A DNA stretch of 64,000 nt from Actinomadura kijaniata NBRC 14229 (GTDB lineage Bacteria; Actinomycetota; Actinomycetes; Streptosporangiales; Streptosporangiaceae), in NCBI RefSeq assembly GCF_001552175.1, contig NZ_BCQR01000010.1, positions 1 to 64,000 on the forward strand, in the 5' to 3' direction. Positions 7,639-16,415 of the stretch are shown here, in pieces (positions within the stretch are counted from its first letter, which is position 1; every line of letters starts with the position of its first letter). The notes under the pieces were generated by a model. The model saw only the letters and a program-made list of their open reading frames with translations, was not told the DNA's origin and ran no database searches. The position numbers and the translations under genes were made by a program.

Positions 7639-8784
7639 ATGTCCGTTTCCCCTTCCCGCCCCCGCGTCGTCGTGGTGGGCGGCGGCGTCATCGGCGTGTC
7701 CACCGCCCGGGAGCTGGCCCGGCGCGGCGCCGACGTCGTGCTGGTCACCGAGGGCTCCCTCGCCGACCAGGCGACGGGCCGTTCGCTGGCGTGGCTGAAC
7801 TCCTTCGGCGGCGCGCGCTCGCGGGAGTACCACCACCTGCGGCTGCTGGGCATCGACCGCTACCGCACGTTCGCCGCCCGGGTGCCCGGCTCGGCCGCCT
7901 ACCTGCGTTTCGACGGCGGCCTCACCTGGGCGGCGCCCGGGGAGGCCGCCGGGCACCGCGAGGCGCTGGCCCACATGCGGCGCAACGGCTACGACGCGCA
8001 CTGGCTGAGCCGCGAGGAGGTCGCCGGGTGGACGCCCGGCGTGGACCCCGGCGCGATCCCCGACGAGGGCGCGATCTTCAACCCGGGTGAGGGCTGGGTG
8101 GAGCTCGCGCCGCTGGTGCGGTGGCTCGCCGACGACCTGGCCGCCGCCGGCGGCCGGATCATCGAGGGCGCCGGGCCCGCCGAGCCGGTCGTGGAGAACG
8201 GCCGCGCCGTCGCCGTGCGCACCGGCGCGGGCGAGCGGATCGGGGCCGACGCGGTCCTGCTGGCCACGGGCGCCACCGTCCCGCGCATGGCCGCGCGGTT
8301 CGGCGCGCGGATCGCCGACGCGACCCCGCTGGCGCTGCTGGTGCGCGCCCGGCCCGCCGGGACCGCGCTGCGGGCCGTGCTCAACACCCCGCGCGTGGCG
8401 CTGCGTCCCGCGCCGGACGGCGCGCTGGTCATGGACTCCGACGCCGCCGCCGAGGAGGTGGTCGTCCACGGCGGGGGCGGCTACGAGGTCAAGGCCGACA
8501 CGGTCGAGGGGCTGCTGCGCGAGGCGTCGGCGGTGCTCGCGGGCCACCCCGATCTCGTGCTGGACTCCTACGGTGTCGGCCCCAAGCCGATCCCCGGCGA
8601 CGGCGAGCCGGTCCTCGGCGAGCTCGACGAGGTGCGCGGGCTGTTCGTGGCGTTCACCCACAGCGGCGCCACGCTCGGGTTGATCGCCGGTGAGCTGCTG
8701 GCCGAGGAGATCGTCACCGGCGGGCGCGGGCCGCTGCTGTCGGCGTTCCGGCCCGGCCGCTTCGCGCACGGGGAGGCCCGGTGA
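7639..8784 (+). CDS. FAD-dependent oxidoreductase, DAO family
   Basis: A 381-residue flavoenzyme of the D-amino-acid oxidase/glycine oxidase/DadA fold. The FAD Rossmann motif VVVVGGGVIGVSTARELARR is at residues 10-29, and the C-terminal FAD segment HSGATLGLIAGELLAEEI is present. No signal peptide is seen. It would oxidise a secondary or primary amine to an imine, releasing a keto acid or aldehyde. It is the only gene in the operon separated by a gap (50 bp) and has its own site GAAAGGCG. Its product is presumably processed with the overlapping dehydrogenase gene. Sarcosine, D-amino acid, opine or fructosyl-amine substrates are all possible. Confidence 0.87.
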   Translation: MSVSPSRPRVVVVGGGVIGVSTARELARRGADVVLVTEGSLADQATGRSLAWLNSFGGARSREYHHLRLLGIDRYRTFAARVPGSAAYLRFDGGLTWAAPGEAAGHREALAHMRRNGYDAHWLSREEVAGWTPGVDPGAIPDEGAIFNPGEGWVELAPLVRWLADDLAAAGGRIIEGAGPAEPVVENGRAVAVRTGAGERIGADAVLLATGATVPRMAARFGARIADATPLALLVRARPAGTALRAVLNTPRVALRPAPDGALVMDSDAAAEEVVVHGGGGYEVKADTVEGLLREASAVLAGHPDLVLDSYGVGPKPIPGDGEPVLGELDEVRGLFVAFTHSGATLGLIAGELLAEEIVTGGRGPLLSAFRPGRFAHGEAR

Positions 8785-9842
8785 CCGCGCCGGTGCGCAT
8801 CGGCCTGGTCGGCTACGGCTTCGGCGGCCGCCACTTCCACGCGCCGCTGCTCGCCTCGGCGCCCGAGTGCGAGTTCATGGGCGTGGTGACCACCTTCCCC
8901 GAACGCCGCCGCCAGGTCGCCGACCGGTGGGACCTGCCGGCGTTCGACTCGCTGGAGGACCTGGCCGCCGCCGGGGCCGAGGCCGTCGCGATCTCCACGC
9001 CCGCCGACACGCACCTGCCGCTGACCCGGCGGGCGCTGCGGCTCGGTCTCGCGGTGGCGTGCGACAAGCCGTTCACGCTCGACGCGGACGGCGCGCGCGA
9101 GGCCGTCGAGCTGGCCGAACGCCTCGGGGTGCCGCTGACCGTCTACCAGAACCGGCGCTGGGACTCCGACTTCCTGACGGCGCGGCGCCTGGTCGGCTCC
9201 GGCGCGCTGGGCGGGCTGACGCTGCTGGAGTCGCGGTTCGAGCGGTTCGCGCCCGAGCCCGGCCCGCCCGCGGCCGGGGGCGGCACGCTGCTGGACTTCG
9301 GCAGCCACCTGGTCGACCAGGCCCTGGTGCTGTGCGGGCCGGTCGAGCGGGTGTACGCCGAGGCGCACCACCGCGACGGCCCGGACGGCGGTCCGGACGG
9401 CGGCCTGGACGACGACGTGTTCGTCGCGCTCACCCATCGCGGCGGCGTCCGGTCGCGCCTGTGGGGAAGCTGGCGGCAGGGCGCGCCGGGGCCGCGGTTC
9501 CGCGTCGGCGGCACCGCCGGGGCCTACGTGGTCGACGGCGTGGACGGGCAGGAGGCGCTGCTGGTCGGCGGCGCGTCCCCGGCGTCGGAGGGCGACGCCT
9601 GGGGCGTCGAGCCGCCCGAGCGGTGGGGACGGCTGATGCGCGGCGACGAGGGCGAGACCGTCCCGTCGGAGCGGGGCGCGTGGGACGCCTTCTATCCGGC
9701 GTTCGCGGCGGCGGTCCGCGGCGCCGGTCCGGTCCCGGTCGACCCGCGCGACGCGGTCGCGACCGCCGCCGTCCTGGACGCCGCCCGGCGCAGCGCGGCC
9801 ACCGGCGAGGTGGTACGCCCGGCGGATCTCAGGGAGATCTAA
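8781..9842 (+). CDS. Gfo/Idh/MocA-family NAD(P) oxidoreductase
   Basis: A 353-residue dehydrogenase with N-terminal NAD-binding Rossmann fold (RIGLVGYGFGGRHFHAPLL at residues 6-24) and the family catalytic-site motif CDKPFTLD (the EKP-type motif, here D-K-P) at residues ~94-101. The C-terminal substrate domain includes GGGTLLDFGSHLVDQAL, with the conserved D and H. A short Gly-Asp repeat (DGPDGGPDGGLDDD) sits in a surface loop. The GTG start overlaps the oxidase stop (GTGA). Members act on sugars, inositols and opine or rhizopine backbones. Together with the amino-acid importer and FAD oxidase this points to catabolism of an amino conjugate. Confidence 0.88.
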   Translation: MTAPVRIGLVGYGFGGRHFHAPLLASAPECEFMGVVTTFPERRRQVADRWDLPAFDSLEDLAAAGAEAVAISTPADTHLPLTRRALRLGLAVACDKPFTLDADGAREAVELAERLGVPLTVYQNRRWDSDFLTARRLVGSGALGGLTLLESRFERFAPEPGPPAAGGGTLLDFGSHLVDQALVLCGPVERVYAEAHHRDGPDGGPDGGLDDDVFVALTHRGGVRSRLWGSWRQGAPGPRFRVGGTAGAYVVDGVDGQEALLVGGASPASEGDAWGVEPPERWGRLMRGDEGETVPSERGAWDAFYPAFAAAVRGAGPVPVDPRDAVATAAVLDAARRSAATGEVVRPADLREI

Positions 9843-9882
9843 CGAAAAAGCGGGCTTCGCAACGGAATACCCCTCCCGCGCG

Positions 9883-9903
9883 TCATCTTCATACAGAAGA
9901 TGA
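9883..9903. repeat. 8-bp inverted repeat, loop 5
   Basis: TCATCTTC and GAAGATGA flank the loop ATACA. It lies 41 bp after the MocA-type gene and 26 bp before the small candidate gene at 9929. It could terminate the LacI operon or serve as an operator; there is no T-run. Confidence 0.5.
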
Positions 9904-9928
9904 TCAGCACTGTCGGGGGAACGGAACC

Positions 9929-10051
9929 GTGAACTACATGTGGGGGCTGTCGCGGGCCCTGTGGCGGGCGCTGCGCGACGGGAAGAAGGAGCCGCCGCCC
10001 CCGGGCGAGGGGAACGGCGGCTCCGGGCGGCGGCCCCCCGTCAGGCGGTGA
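9929..10051 (+). CDS. Possible 40-residue basic peptide
   Basis: A short reading frame beginning GTG (or ATG at 9938) after GGGGGAACGG encodes MNYMWGLSRALWRALRDGKK followed by a Pro/Gly/Arg-rich tail. The first half is amphipathic (Trp/Leu/Ala with Arg/Lys), and the rest is disordered. The frame overlaps the convergent allantoicase stop by 11 bases. The only support is the plausible ribosome site and codon bias; it could equally be chance in high-GC sequence. Confidence 0.3.
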   Translation: MNYMWGLSRALWRALRDGKKEPPPPGEGNGGSGRRPPVRR

Positions 10052-11072
10052 GCTCGGCCCAGCGGGCGAACAGGGCCTCCTCACCGGCCGGGGTGAGGTC
10101 GCCGAGCAGGCGGAGGCGGGCCAGGCCGCCGTCGGGGTGGATGTCCACGCGCACGTGGGTGACCTCCGGCAGCCCCTCCAGCCGGAAGCGGTGGCGGCCG
10201 TCCGGCTGGACGCGGGTGCGCGGCATCAGCTCCACCCACGCCTCCTTGTCCTCGGGGTCCGCCGTGCGCTCGTCGATCCCCCACAGCGACACGGCGGCGG
10301 GCGCGTTGAACTTCAGGTTGACGGTGTCGAACTCGGCGAGCCTGATCACACCCGGCGCGGCCAGCCTGACCACCGCCCAGTCGTGGCCCGCGTCGCGGCG
10401 GCGCGCGGTCTCCCAGCCCTCGGCCTGGTTGCGGGCGGCGCCGGGGGCGAGCATGTTGTCCGGCGAGGAGTAGAACATGTTCGAGCACGCGGTGACGCGC
10501 GCCCCGTTCTCCAGCGCCGCCAGGTCCACGGTGAGGCCGGTGAGCAGGCGCGGGTCCGGGACGACGTCGCCGTGGACGCGCAGCCGGGCGATGCCGCCGT
10601 CGGGGAACATGTTCAGCCGGACGTGCGTGAACCGCCGCCGGACCGCCACCTCGAAGTGGTGCGCCCGGTCCCCCTCCAGCGGACTCCTCGGAACGATCTC
10701 CACCCACTCTGCGGCGGCCAGCTCGGCGGGCGAGGGGTGGCCCTCGACGGCGCACGCCTCGACCGAGGCGTGCGGCGGGAAGTTCCCCTTGAACCACGCC
10801 GTGTCGATCACCACGCCGTGGACCACCCCCGGCAGCCCCAGCCGCACGATCGCCCAGTCGTGGCCCAGCTCGCCGTCGGCGTCCGGGCGGCGGCGCGCGG
10901 TCTCCCAGCCGTCGTACTCCTGTCCCTTCGGGCCGAACGTCTCGGGGTGGAACGCCGGGGCCCACGGGTTGATCAGGTTCTCCTTCTCCTCGAACGACTC
11001 GTCGCTGGCGGCGATCACGGAGCCGCCGAGGGTGCGGACGGCCAGGTCCGGAAGGGAGAGGAAGTCGCTCAC
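10041..11072 (-). CDS. alc: Allantoicase
   Basis: A 343-residue allantoicase that hydrolyses allantoate to ureidoglycolate and urea. It consists of two homologous jelly-roll repeats, visible as the duplicated pattern YDGWETARRR...GHDWAIVRLGLPG (residues ~53-80) and EGWETARRRDAGHDWAVVRL (residues ~218-237). Each is followed by an FTHVRLNMFPDGGIARLR or VTHVRVDIHPDGGLARLR segment. The GTG at 11072 has AGGAG eight bases upstream. It follows allantoinase by 35 bp and ends the leftward operon. Its product still needs ureidoglycolate lyase to reach glyoxylate, and no recognisable lyase is in the window. Confidence 0.94.
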   Translation of the reverse strand: MSDFLSLPDLAVRTLGGSVIAASDESFEEKENLINPWAPAFHPETFGPKGQEYDGWETARRRPDADGELGHDWAIVRLGLPGVVHGVVIDTAWFKGNFPPHASVEACAVEGHPSPAELAAAEWVEIVPRSPLEGDRAHHFEVAVRRRFTHVRLNMFPDGGIARLRVHGDVVPDPRLLTGLTVDLAALENGARVTACSNMFYSSPDNMLAPGAARNQAEGWETARRRDAGHDWAVVRLAAPGVIRLAEFDTVNLKFNAPAAVSLWGIDERTADPEDKEAWVELMPRTRVQPDGRHRFRLEGLPEVTHVRVDIHPDGGLARLRLLGDLTPAGEEALFARWAELTA

Positions 11073-11107
11073 GAAATGCTCCTGTTCGGGTCGGGCTGGG
11101 GGGCGGG

Positions 11108-12433
11108 TCAGCGGTTGAGCAGCGCGCCCCGGGGGGTGTCGTCGACGATCTCGCCGCGCAGCCAGGTCGCCTGGACCACGCCGCGCAGCGAGCGGCCCGC
11201 GTAGGGGGTGACCGGGTTGCGGTGGTGGAGCGCGGCGGCGTCCACGACATGGGACGCGTCGGCGGCGAACGCCACCAGGTCGGCGTCGTACCCGAGCGCG
11301 ATGCGGCCCTTGCGGCGCGCGCCGTCGCCGTTCAGCCCGACCAGCGCCGCCGGTCCCTCGGCCATCCAGCGGACCACCGACGACAGGCCGTGGCCCCGGG
11401 CGCGGGCGGCGGTCCAGACCGCCGACAGGCCGAGCTGGAGGGAGGAGACGCCGCCCCAGGCGGTCGCGAAGTCGCCCCGCTTGAGGTCGGGGGTGCACGG
11501 GGAGTGGTCGGTGACCACGCACGAGATCACGCCGTCGGCCAGCCCGTTCCACAGCTCCTCGCGGTTGCCGGCGTCGCGGATCGGCGGGCAGCACTTGAAC
11601 GCGGTCGCGTCGGGCCCGGGAACGTCCTCGGCCGTCAGCGTCAGGTAGTGCGGGCACGTCTCGGCGGTCACCCGCAGGCCCCGCGACCGGGCCTTGGCGA
11701 GCGGTTCGAGGGCGTCGGCCGCCGCCAGGTGCACGATGTGCGCCCGCACGCCGGTCTGCTCGGCGACGCGGATGACCTGCTCCACGGCGCTCCGCTCGGC
11801 CGACGGCGGCCGCGACTCCAGGAACGAGGCGTAGTCCCCGGCGGCGGGCTCGCGCAGCGCCGCCGGGTCCTCGGCGTGCACGATGACCAGCCCGTCGAAC
11901 GACGCGATCTCCCTGAACGCCTCGTACTGCCGCTCGGGCGACAGCGGCGGGAACTCCGGCACGCCCGAGTCGGAGATGAAGCACTTGAACCCGAACACCC
12001 CGGCCTCGTGCAGCGGCCGCAGGTCGGCGACGTTGCCGGGGATCGCCCCGCCCCAGAACCCGACGTCCACGTGCACGGCGCCGCGCGCCGCCGCCTGCTT
12101 CACGGCGAGGGACTCGACGTTCACCGTCGGGGGCAGCGAGTTCAGCGGCATGTCCACCACCGTCGTCACGCCCCCGGCGGCGGCCGCGCGGGTCGCGGTG
12201 GCGAAGCCCTCCCACTCGGTCCGGCCCGGCTCGTTGATGTGGACGTGGGTGTCCACCAGGCCCGGCAGCAGCGCGATGTCCCCGAGATCGACCTCGGCGG
12301 CGGCCGTCAGCGGCGCGTCCGCCTCCTCGATCGCGGCGATCCGGCCGTTCCGCACGGCGACCGCCGCGGGCCTCTCCCCGTAGGGCAGCACCGCCCGCCG
12401 GGACCGGATGACCAGGTCGTAGGTCTCTGTCAC
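11108..12433 (-). CDS. allB: Allantoinase
   Basis: A 441-residue cyclic amidohydrolase that opens allantoin to allantoate. Metal-binding motifs are present: [17 protein letters not shown] (HxH, residues ~57-73), FKCFISDSG near the carboxylated-Lys position, HAEDP, THIVHLAA-type [11 protein letters not shown], and [11 protein letters not shown] at 12433 overlaps the glycerate kinase stop by four bases and is preceded by GGAGGAG. It sits between glycerate kinase and allantoicase, so ureide breakdown and glycerate salvage share a transcript. Confidence 0.94.
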   Translation of the reverse strand: MTETYDLVIRSRRAVLPYGERPAAVAVRNGRIAAIEEADAPLTAAAEVDLGDIALLPGLVDTHVHINEPGRTEWEGFATATRAAAAGGVTTVVDMPLNSLPPTVNVESLAVKQAAARGAVHVDVGFWGGAIPGNVADLRPLHEAGVFGFKCFISDSGVPEFPPLSPERQYEAFREIASFDGLVIVHAEDPAALREPAAGDYASFLESRPPSAERSAVEQVIRVAEQTGVRAHIVHLAAADALEPLAKARSRGLRVTAETCPHYLTLTAEDVPGPDATAFKCCPPIRDAGNREELWNGLADGVISCVVTDHSPCTPDLKRGDFATAWGGVSSLQLGLSAVWTAARARGHGLSSVVRWMAEGPAALVGLNGDGARRKGRIALGYDADLVAFAADASHVVDAAALHHRNPVTPYAGRSLRGVVQATWLRGEIVDDTPRGALLNR

Positions 12434-13593
12434 GCGACTCCTCCCATGGATGGGGACTCGACCAGCCACTCGCGGCCGATCTGTTCCGCCAGTCGTTCGA
12501 GCAGCGGGCCCGCTTCGGCCATGCACCGCTCCGGATCGGGTTCGAGGTCGGTGAGGGCGTAGGCGCTCTGCAGGCGGGCCTTGCGGAGCTGCTCGCCGGT
12601 GAGGGCGCGGCGCCCGGCGACGGCGATCGCGGGCACGCCCTCGCGGGCGGCGGCGCGGGCGACGCCGACCGGGGCCTTGCCGCGCAGCGACTGCCGGTCC
12701 AGGGAGCCCTCGCCGGTCACCACGAGCCGCGCCCCGGCCGCCTGCTCGGCGAAGCCCAGCAGGTCCAGCAGGTAGCCGATGCCGGGCCGGACGGTGGCGC
12801 CCAGGAACGTCATCGCGCCGAACCCCACTCCCCCGGCCGCGCCCGCGCCGGGCTGTTTGGCGTGCAGCGCCCCCAGGTCGCGGCGCGCGACCGCCTCCAG
12901 CCGGGCCAGGCCGTTCTCCAGGGTCCGCACCTGCGCCGGGGAGGCGCCCTTCTGCGGCGCGAAGACCGCGGCGGCCCCCTCCGGGCCGAGCAGCGGGTTG
13001 TCCACGTCGCTGGCGACGACGACCTGCACGCCCTCCAGGCGTTCGGCGAGCCGCCCGGTCTCGATCCGCGCCAGCGAGCGCAGCGCCGCCCCGCCCGGCG
13101 GGAGCTCCTCGCCCCGGTCGTCCAGGAGGCGGACGCCGAGCGCGGCGGCCATGCCCGCGCCGCCGTCGGTGCAGGCGCTGCCGCCGAGCCCGAGCACGAT
13201 GCGGTTCACGCCCCCGCGCAGTGCCGCGTCGATGAGCTCGCCGGTGCCGCGGCTGGTGGCGGTGAGCGGCCGCGGCCCGCCGCCCGGCAGCAGCCGCAGG
13301 CCGGACGCCTCGGCCAGCTCGACGACGGCGGTGCGCCCGCGCACCGCGTAGGAGGCGACGACCTCCTCGCCGGCCGGGCCGGTGACGGTGGTCCGCAGCC
13401 GGGCGAACCCGGCGGCGACGGCGGCGTCGACCGTCCCGTCGCCGCCGTCGGCGACCGGCAGCAGCACCAGACGGGCGTCGGGGCGGGCGCGGCGCAGCCC
13501 GGCCGCGACGTGCTCGGCGACCTGGTTCGCGGTCAGCGAGCCCTTGAACTTGTCGGGCGCGATCACGACGTGCCCCGATCGCGGCTCTCTCAT
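12430..13593 (-). CDS. glxK: Glycerate 2-kinase (GlxK type)
   Basis: A 387-residue type-I glycerate kinase producing phosphoglycerate from the glycerate made by tartronate semialdehyde reductase. Characteristic segments: [20 protein letters not shown] at the N-terminus, [13 protein letters not shown] (residues ~45-57), [19 protein letters not shown] and [20 protein letters not shown]. The ATG at 13593 is preferred to the GTG nine bases earlier because AAGGG is correctly spaced from the ATG and directly abuts the GTG. It is the first gene of the allB-alc transcript, downstream of a long hairpin that separates it from gcl. Confidence 0.93.
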   Translation of the reverse strand: MREPRSGHVVIAPDKFKGSLTANQVAEHVAAGLRRARPDARLVLLPVADGGDGTVDAAVAAGFARLRTTVTGPAGEEVVASYAVRGRTAVVELAEASGLRLLPGGGPRPLTATSRGTGELIDAALRGGVNRIVLGLGGSACTDGGAGMAAALGVRLLDDRGEELPPGGAALRSLARIETGRLAERLEGVQVVVASDVDNPLLGPEGAAAVFAPQKGASPAQVRTLENGLARLEAVARRDLGALHAKQPGAGAAGGVGFGAMTFLGATVRPGIGYLLDLLGFAEQAAGARLVVTGEGSLDRQSLRGKAPVGVARAAAREGVPAIAVAGRRALTGEQLRKARLQSAYALTDLEPDPERCMAEAGPLLERLAEQIGREWLVESPSMGGVA

Positions 13594-13654
13594 GACGGTC
13601 ACCCTTCTACGACGTTCATCCCCAACTATCCCCGTCTGCGCACTTCAGCGGGGT

Positions 13655-13702
13655 GGCGGCGGGCCGTCCTGCACGTGTTCTCACCACGGGCGGCCCGCCG
13701 CC
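13655..13702 (-). terminator. Hairpin between gcl and glxK
   Basis: Perfect 12-bp arms GGCGGCGGGCCG (13655-13666) and CGGCCCGCCGCC (13691-13702) flank a 24-nt loop, placed just after the gcl stop. It is a probable transcription end or attenuator for the glyoxylate operon. No U-run follows, as is common in actinomycetes. Confidence 0.55.
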
Positions 13703-13711
13703 CCCTCGCCG

Positions 13712-15427
13712 CTACGGAACCGGCTCGTACTCCTTCACCTGGTCGATGCGGACGCCGTTGGCCGTGTCGGCCTCGCGCTCGATCATGATCTCGACCAGGA
13801 CCGGGCGGGAGGTGCGGTCGGCCTCCTTGCGCGCCCACTCCAGCGCCGGGCGGATCTCCTCGGGCTCCACCACGCGGGTGCCCGAGCAGCCGTACGCCTC
13901 CATGATCTTGACGTTGTCGGAGCCGTACTGGTCGTAGTGGATGTCGACCTCGTACTTCATGTCGTAGCCGCCGTGGTCCTCGGCCATCCGGATCAGCCCG
14001 AGGTACTCGTTGTTGATCATGATGAGCACGAACGGCACGTTGTACTGCGCCGCGACCGCCAGCTCCTCCACCAGGAACTGGAAGCCGTAGTCGCCGACGA
14101 TCCCGACGACCTCGGCGTCCGGCTCGGTGGCGGCCAGCGCCGTCTTGACGCCGATCGCGGCCGGGATCTCCCAGCCGAGCGGCCCGGCCTGGCCGCACAC
14201 CTGGTAGTGGCGCGGCTTGGGGGCCTTCTGGTGCTGGCCGCCCCAGATCTGGTAGAGCCCGATGGCCGTGACGAAGTAGGTGTCGGGCCCGTAGAACTCG
14301 TTGATCTCCTTGTAGATGCGCGGCGCCTTGATCGGGACGTCGTCGAAGTCCTCGCGCCGCGTCAGGGTGGCCTTGAGCTCCCGGACCCGCTCCACCCACG
14401 CGCCGGGCGCGCCGGTCAGGCCGCGCTCCCGGGCCAGCCCGAGGATCGCCTGGAGGAACAGCTTCGTGTCGGACACGATGCCGAGGTCCGGGCCGAACAC
14501 CTTGCCGATCTGGGTCGGCTCGATGTCCACGTGGATGAACTTCCGGTCGCCCCGGTACACGTCGAGCTGCCCGGTGTGCCGGTCGCCGAACCGCGCGCCC
14601 AGCGCCAGGACCAGGTCCGACTCCAGGAACGAGGCGTTGCCGTACCGCTGCGACGTCTGGATGCCGGTCATGCCCGCGTACAGCGGGTGGTTCTCGTCGA
14701 TGCAGCCCTTGCCCATCAGCGTCGCCTGCACCGGCACCTGGAGCAGCTCGGCCAGCTCGACCAGCTCCTCGTGGGCGTCGGCGAGGATGACGCCGCCGCC
14801 CGCCAGGATCAGCGGGCGCTCGGCGGCCAGCAGCATGTCCAGCGCGCGTTCCACGCGCGGCCGGTGCGGCTCGATCCGGGCGATCGGCAGCGGCGCGTCG
14901 ATCGAGGCGTCCCACTCGATCTCCTGCTTCTGCACGTCGATCGGCAGGTCGATCAGGACCGGGCCGGGCCGCCCCGACCTGGCGGTCCGGAACGCCTCGC
15001 GGAAGATCCACGGGGCCTGGGCGGCCTCCTTGACCTGCACGGCCCACTTGGTGACCGGCTTGGCGATCTCGACGATGTCGACCGCCTGGAACGCCTCCTG
15101 GTGCAGCTTGCTGGAGGCCGCCTGGCCGGTGATCACCAGGATCGGGATCGAGTCGGCGTGCGCGGTGTAGAGCCCGGTGATCATGTTGGTGCCGGCCGGG
15201 CCGGAGGTGCCGATCGCCACGCCGACCTTGCCGGTCGTGCGCGACCAGCCGTCGGCCATGTGGGTGGCGCCCTCCTCGTGCCGGACGATCAGGTGCGCGA
15301 TGCCGCCGTCCTGCTCCATCGCCTTGTACAGCGGCAGGATCGCGGCGCCCGGGCACCCGTACGCGATGTCGACGCCCTCGGACTTGAGGACTTCGACCAC
15401 CGCCTGCATGACGGGGATCTTCGCCAT
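13712..15427 (-). CDS. gcl: Glyoxylate carboligase (tartronate semialdehyde synthase)
   Basis: A 571-residue thiamine-diphosphate enzyme that joins two glyoxylates to tartronate semialdehyde and CO2. Family segments: YGCPGAAILPLYKAM, GTSGPAGTNMITGLY, TGQAASSKLHQEAFQAVDI, and the ThDP-binding VGIVGDYGFQFLVEELAVAA...NNEYLGLIR. An ungapped match to E. coli Gcl places Glu at residue 51 (RHEEGATHMADG). The E. coli enzyme has its well-known Val51 there, replacing the catalytic Glu of other ThDP enzymes. The ATG at 15427 has AAGGGA upstream. Gene order with Hyi, the reductase and glycerate kinase strongly supports the Gcl role despite this residue. Confidence 0.88.
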   Translation of the reverse strand: MAKIPVMQAVVEVLKSEGVDIAYGCPGAAILPLYKAMEQDGGIAHLIVRHEEGATHMADGWSRTTGKVGVAIGTSGPAGTNMITGLYTAHADSIPILVITGQAASSKLHQEAFQAVDIVEIAKPVTKWAVQVKEAAQAPWIFREAFRTARSGRPGPVLIDLPIDVQKQEIEWDASIDAPLPIARIEPHRPRVERALDMLLAAERPLILAGGGVILADAHEELVELAELLQVPVQATLMGKGCIDENHPLYAGMTGIQTSQRYGNASFLESDLVLALGARFGDRHTGQLDVYRGDRKFIHVDIEPTQIGKVFGPDLGIVSDTKLFLQAILGLARERGLTGAPGAWVERVRELKATLTRREDFDDVPIKAPRIYKEINEFYGPDTYFVTAIGLYQIWGGQHQKAPKPRHYQVCGQAGPLGWEIPAAIGVKTALAATEPDAEVVGIVGDYGFQFLVEELAVAAQYNVPFVLIMINNEYLGLIRMAEDHGGYDMKYEVDIHYDQYGSDNVKIMEAYGCSGTRVVEPEEIRPALEWARKEADRTSRPVLVEIMIEREADTANGVRIDQVKEYEPVP

Positions 15428-15448
15428 GATGAAATATCCCTTCTGGGG

Positions 15449-15502
15449 CGGACGGCCGGTCTCCTGTCTGGAGTTGGCGCTCGGTCGGGGACCGGCCGTC
15501 CG
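15449..15502. repeat. 13-bp perfect inverted repeat upstream of gcl
   Basis: CGGACGGCCGGTC (15449-15461) and GACCGGCCGTCCG (15490-15502) flank 28 nt, in the 106-bp gap between the reductase stop and the gcl start. It may be an attenuator hairpin or a paired regulator site; each arm contains the self-complementary core ACGGCCGGT with one mismatch. Confidence 0.65.
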
Positions 15503-15533
15503 TTCTGTTGGGGGGAAGCTTGGGGAGGCCGCG

Positions 15534-16415
15534 TCAGGAGGAGCGGCCGGACAGGTCCTCGACGACCTTCAGCAGCGCGGAGTGGTCCAGCGAGCCGTAG
15601 CCCTTGGCGCGGGCGGCGGCGATGAGCTGCGCGACCTGGGCGGTCATCGGCAGCGAGACGTCGGCGGAGCGGGCCGCCGCGGTGGCGATGCCCATGTCCT
15701 TGTGGTGCAGGTCGATGCGGAAGCCCGGCTGGAACTCCCGCCTCAGCATGGTGTCGCGCTTGATGTCGAGGATCCGGGAGGCGGCCAGGCCGCCGGCGAT
15801 CACGTCGAGGCCGGCCTTGGCGTCCACCCCGGCGGCCTCCATCAGCACGATCGCCTCGGCGGCCAGCGCGTAGGTGCCGCCGACGATGAGCTGGTTGGCG
15901 GCCTTGACGTACTGGCCCGCGCCGGAGCCGCCGACCCGCTCGAACGTCTTGCCGACCACCTCGAAGACCGGCCTGGCGGCCTCGAAGTCCTCCTCGGCGC
16001 CACCGACCATGATCGAAAGCACGGCGTCGACCGCGCCCTTCTCGCCGCCGGACACCGGGGCGTCCAGCACGCGCAGGCCGCGTTCCCGCCCGGCCTCGGC
16101 GACCCTGATCGACGTCTCCGGCTTGACGGTGGAGAAGTCGATGCAGAGGGTGCCGGGCTTGGCGTTGGCGAGCACGCCGCCGTCGCCGAAGTACACCGAC
16201 TCCACGTGCTCGTCCTGCGGCAGCATCGTGACGACGATCTCCGCGCCCGACACCGCCTCGGCGGTGCCGGCCGCCGCCGTCCCGCCCGCCGCGACCAGCG
16301 CGTCCAGGCCCTTGGGGGCGACGTCGTAGCCGGTGACCTCGTGCCCGGCGCGGACCAGGTGGCCCGCCATGGGCGCGCCCATGATCCCGAGTCCGATGAA
16401 GGCGATCCTGCTCAT
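15534..16415 (-). CDS. glxR: Tartronate semialdehyde reductase (2-hydroxy-3-oxopropionate reductase)
   Basis: A 293-residue beta-hydroxyacid dehydrogenase that reduces tartronate semialdehyde to glycerate with NAD(P)H. Nucleotide motif IAFIGLGIMGAPMAGHLVRAGH is at residues 4-25, the substrate motif DAPVSGGEKGAVDAVLSIMVGG near 115-136, and the catalytic Lys in GQYVKAANQLIVG near 165-177. The ATG at 16415 overlaps the hydroxypyruvate isomerase stop (ATGA). Its position between hyi and gcl fixes the substrate. Confidence 0.93.
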   Translation of the reverse strand: MSRIAFIGLGIMGAPMAGHLVRAGHEVTGYDVAPKGLDALVAAGGTAAAGTAEAVSGAEIVVTMLPQDEHVESVYFGDGGVLANAKPGTLCIDFSTVKPETSIRVAEAGRERGLRVLDAPVSGGEKGAVDAVLSIMVGGAEEDFEAARPVFEVVGKTFERVGGSGAGQYVKAANQLIVGGTYALAAEAIVLMEAAGVDAKAGLDVIAGGLAASRILDIKRDTMLRREFQPGFRIDLHHKDMGIATAAARSADVSLPMTAQVAQLIAAARAKGYGSLDHSALLKVVEDLSGRSS

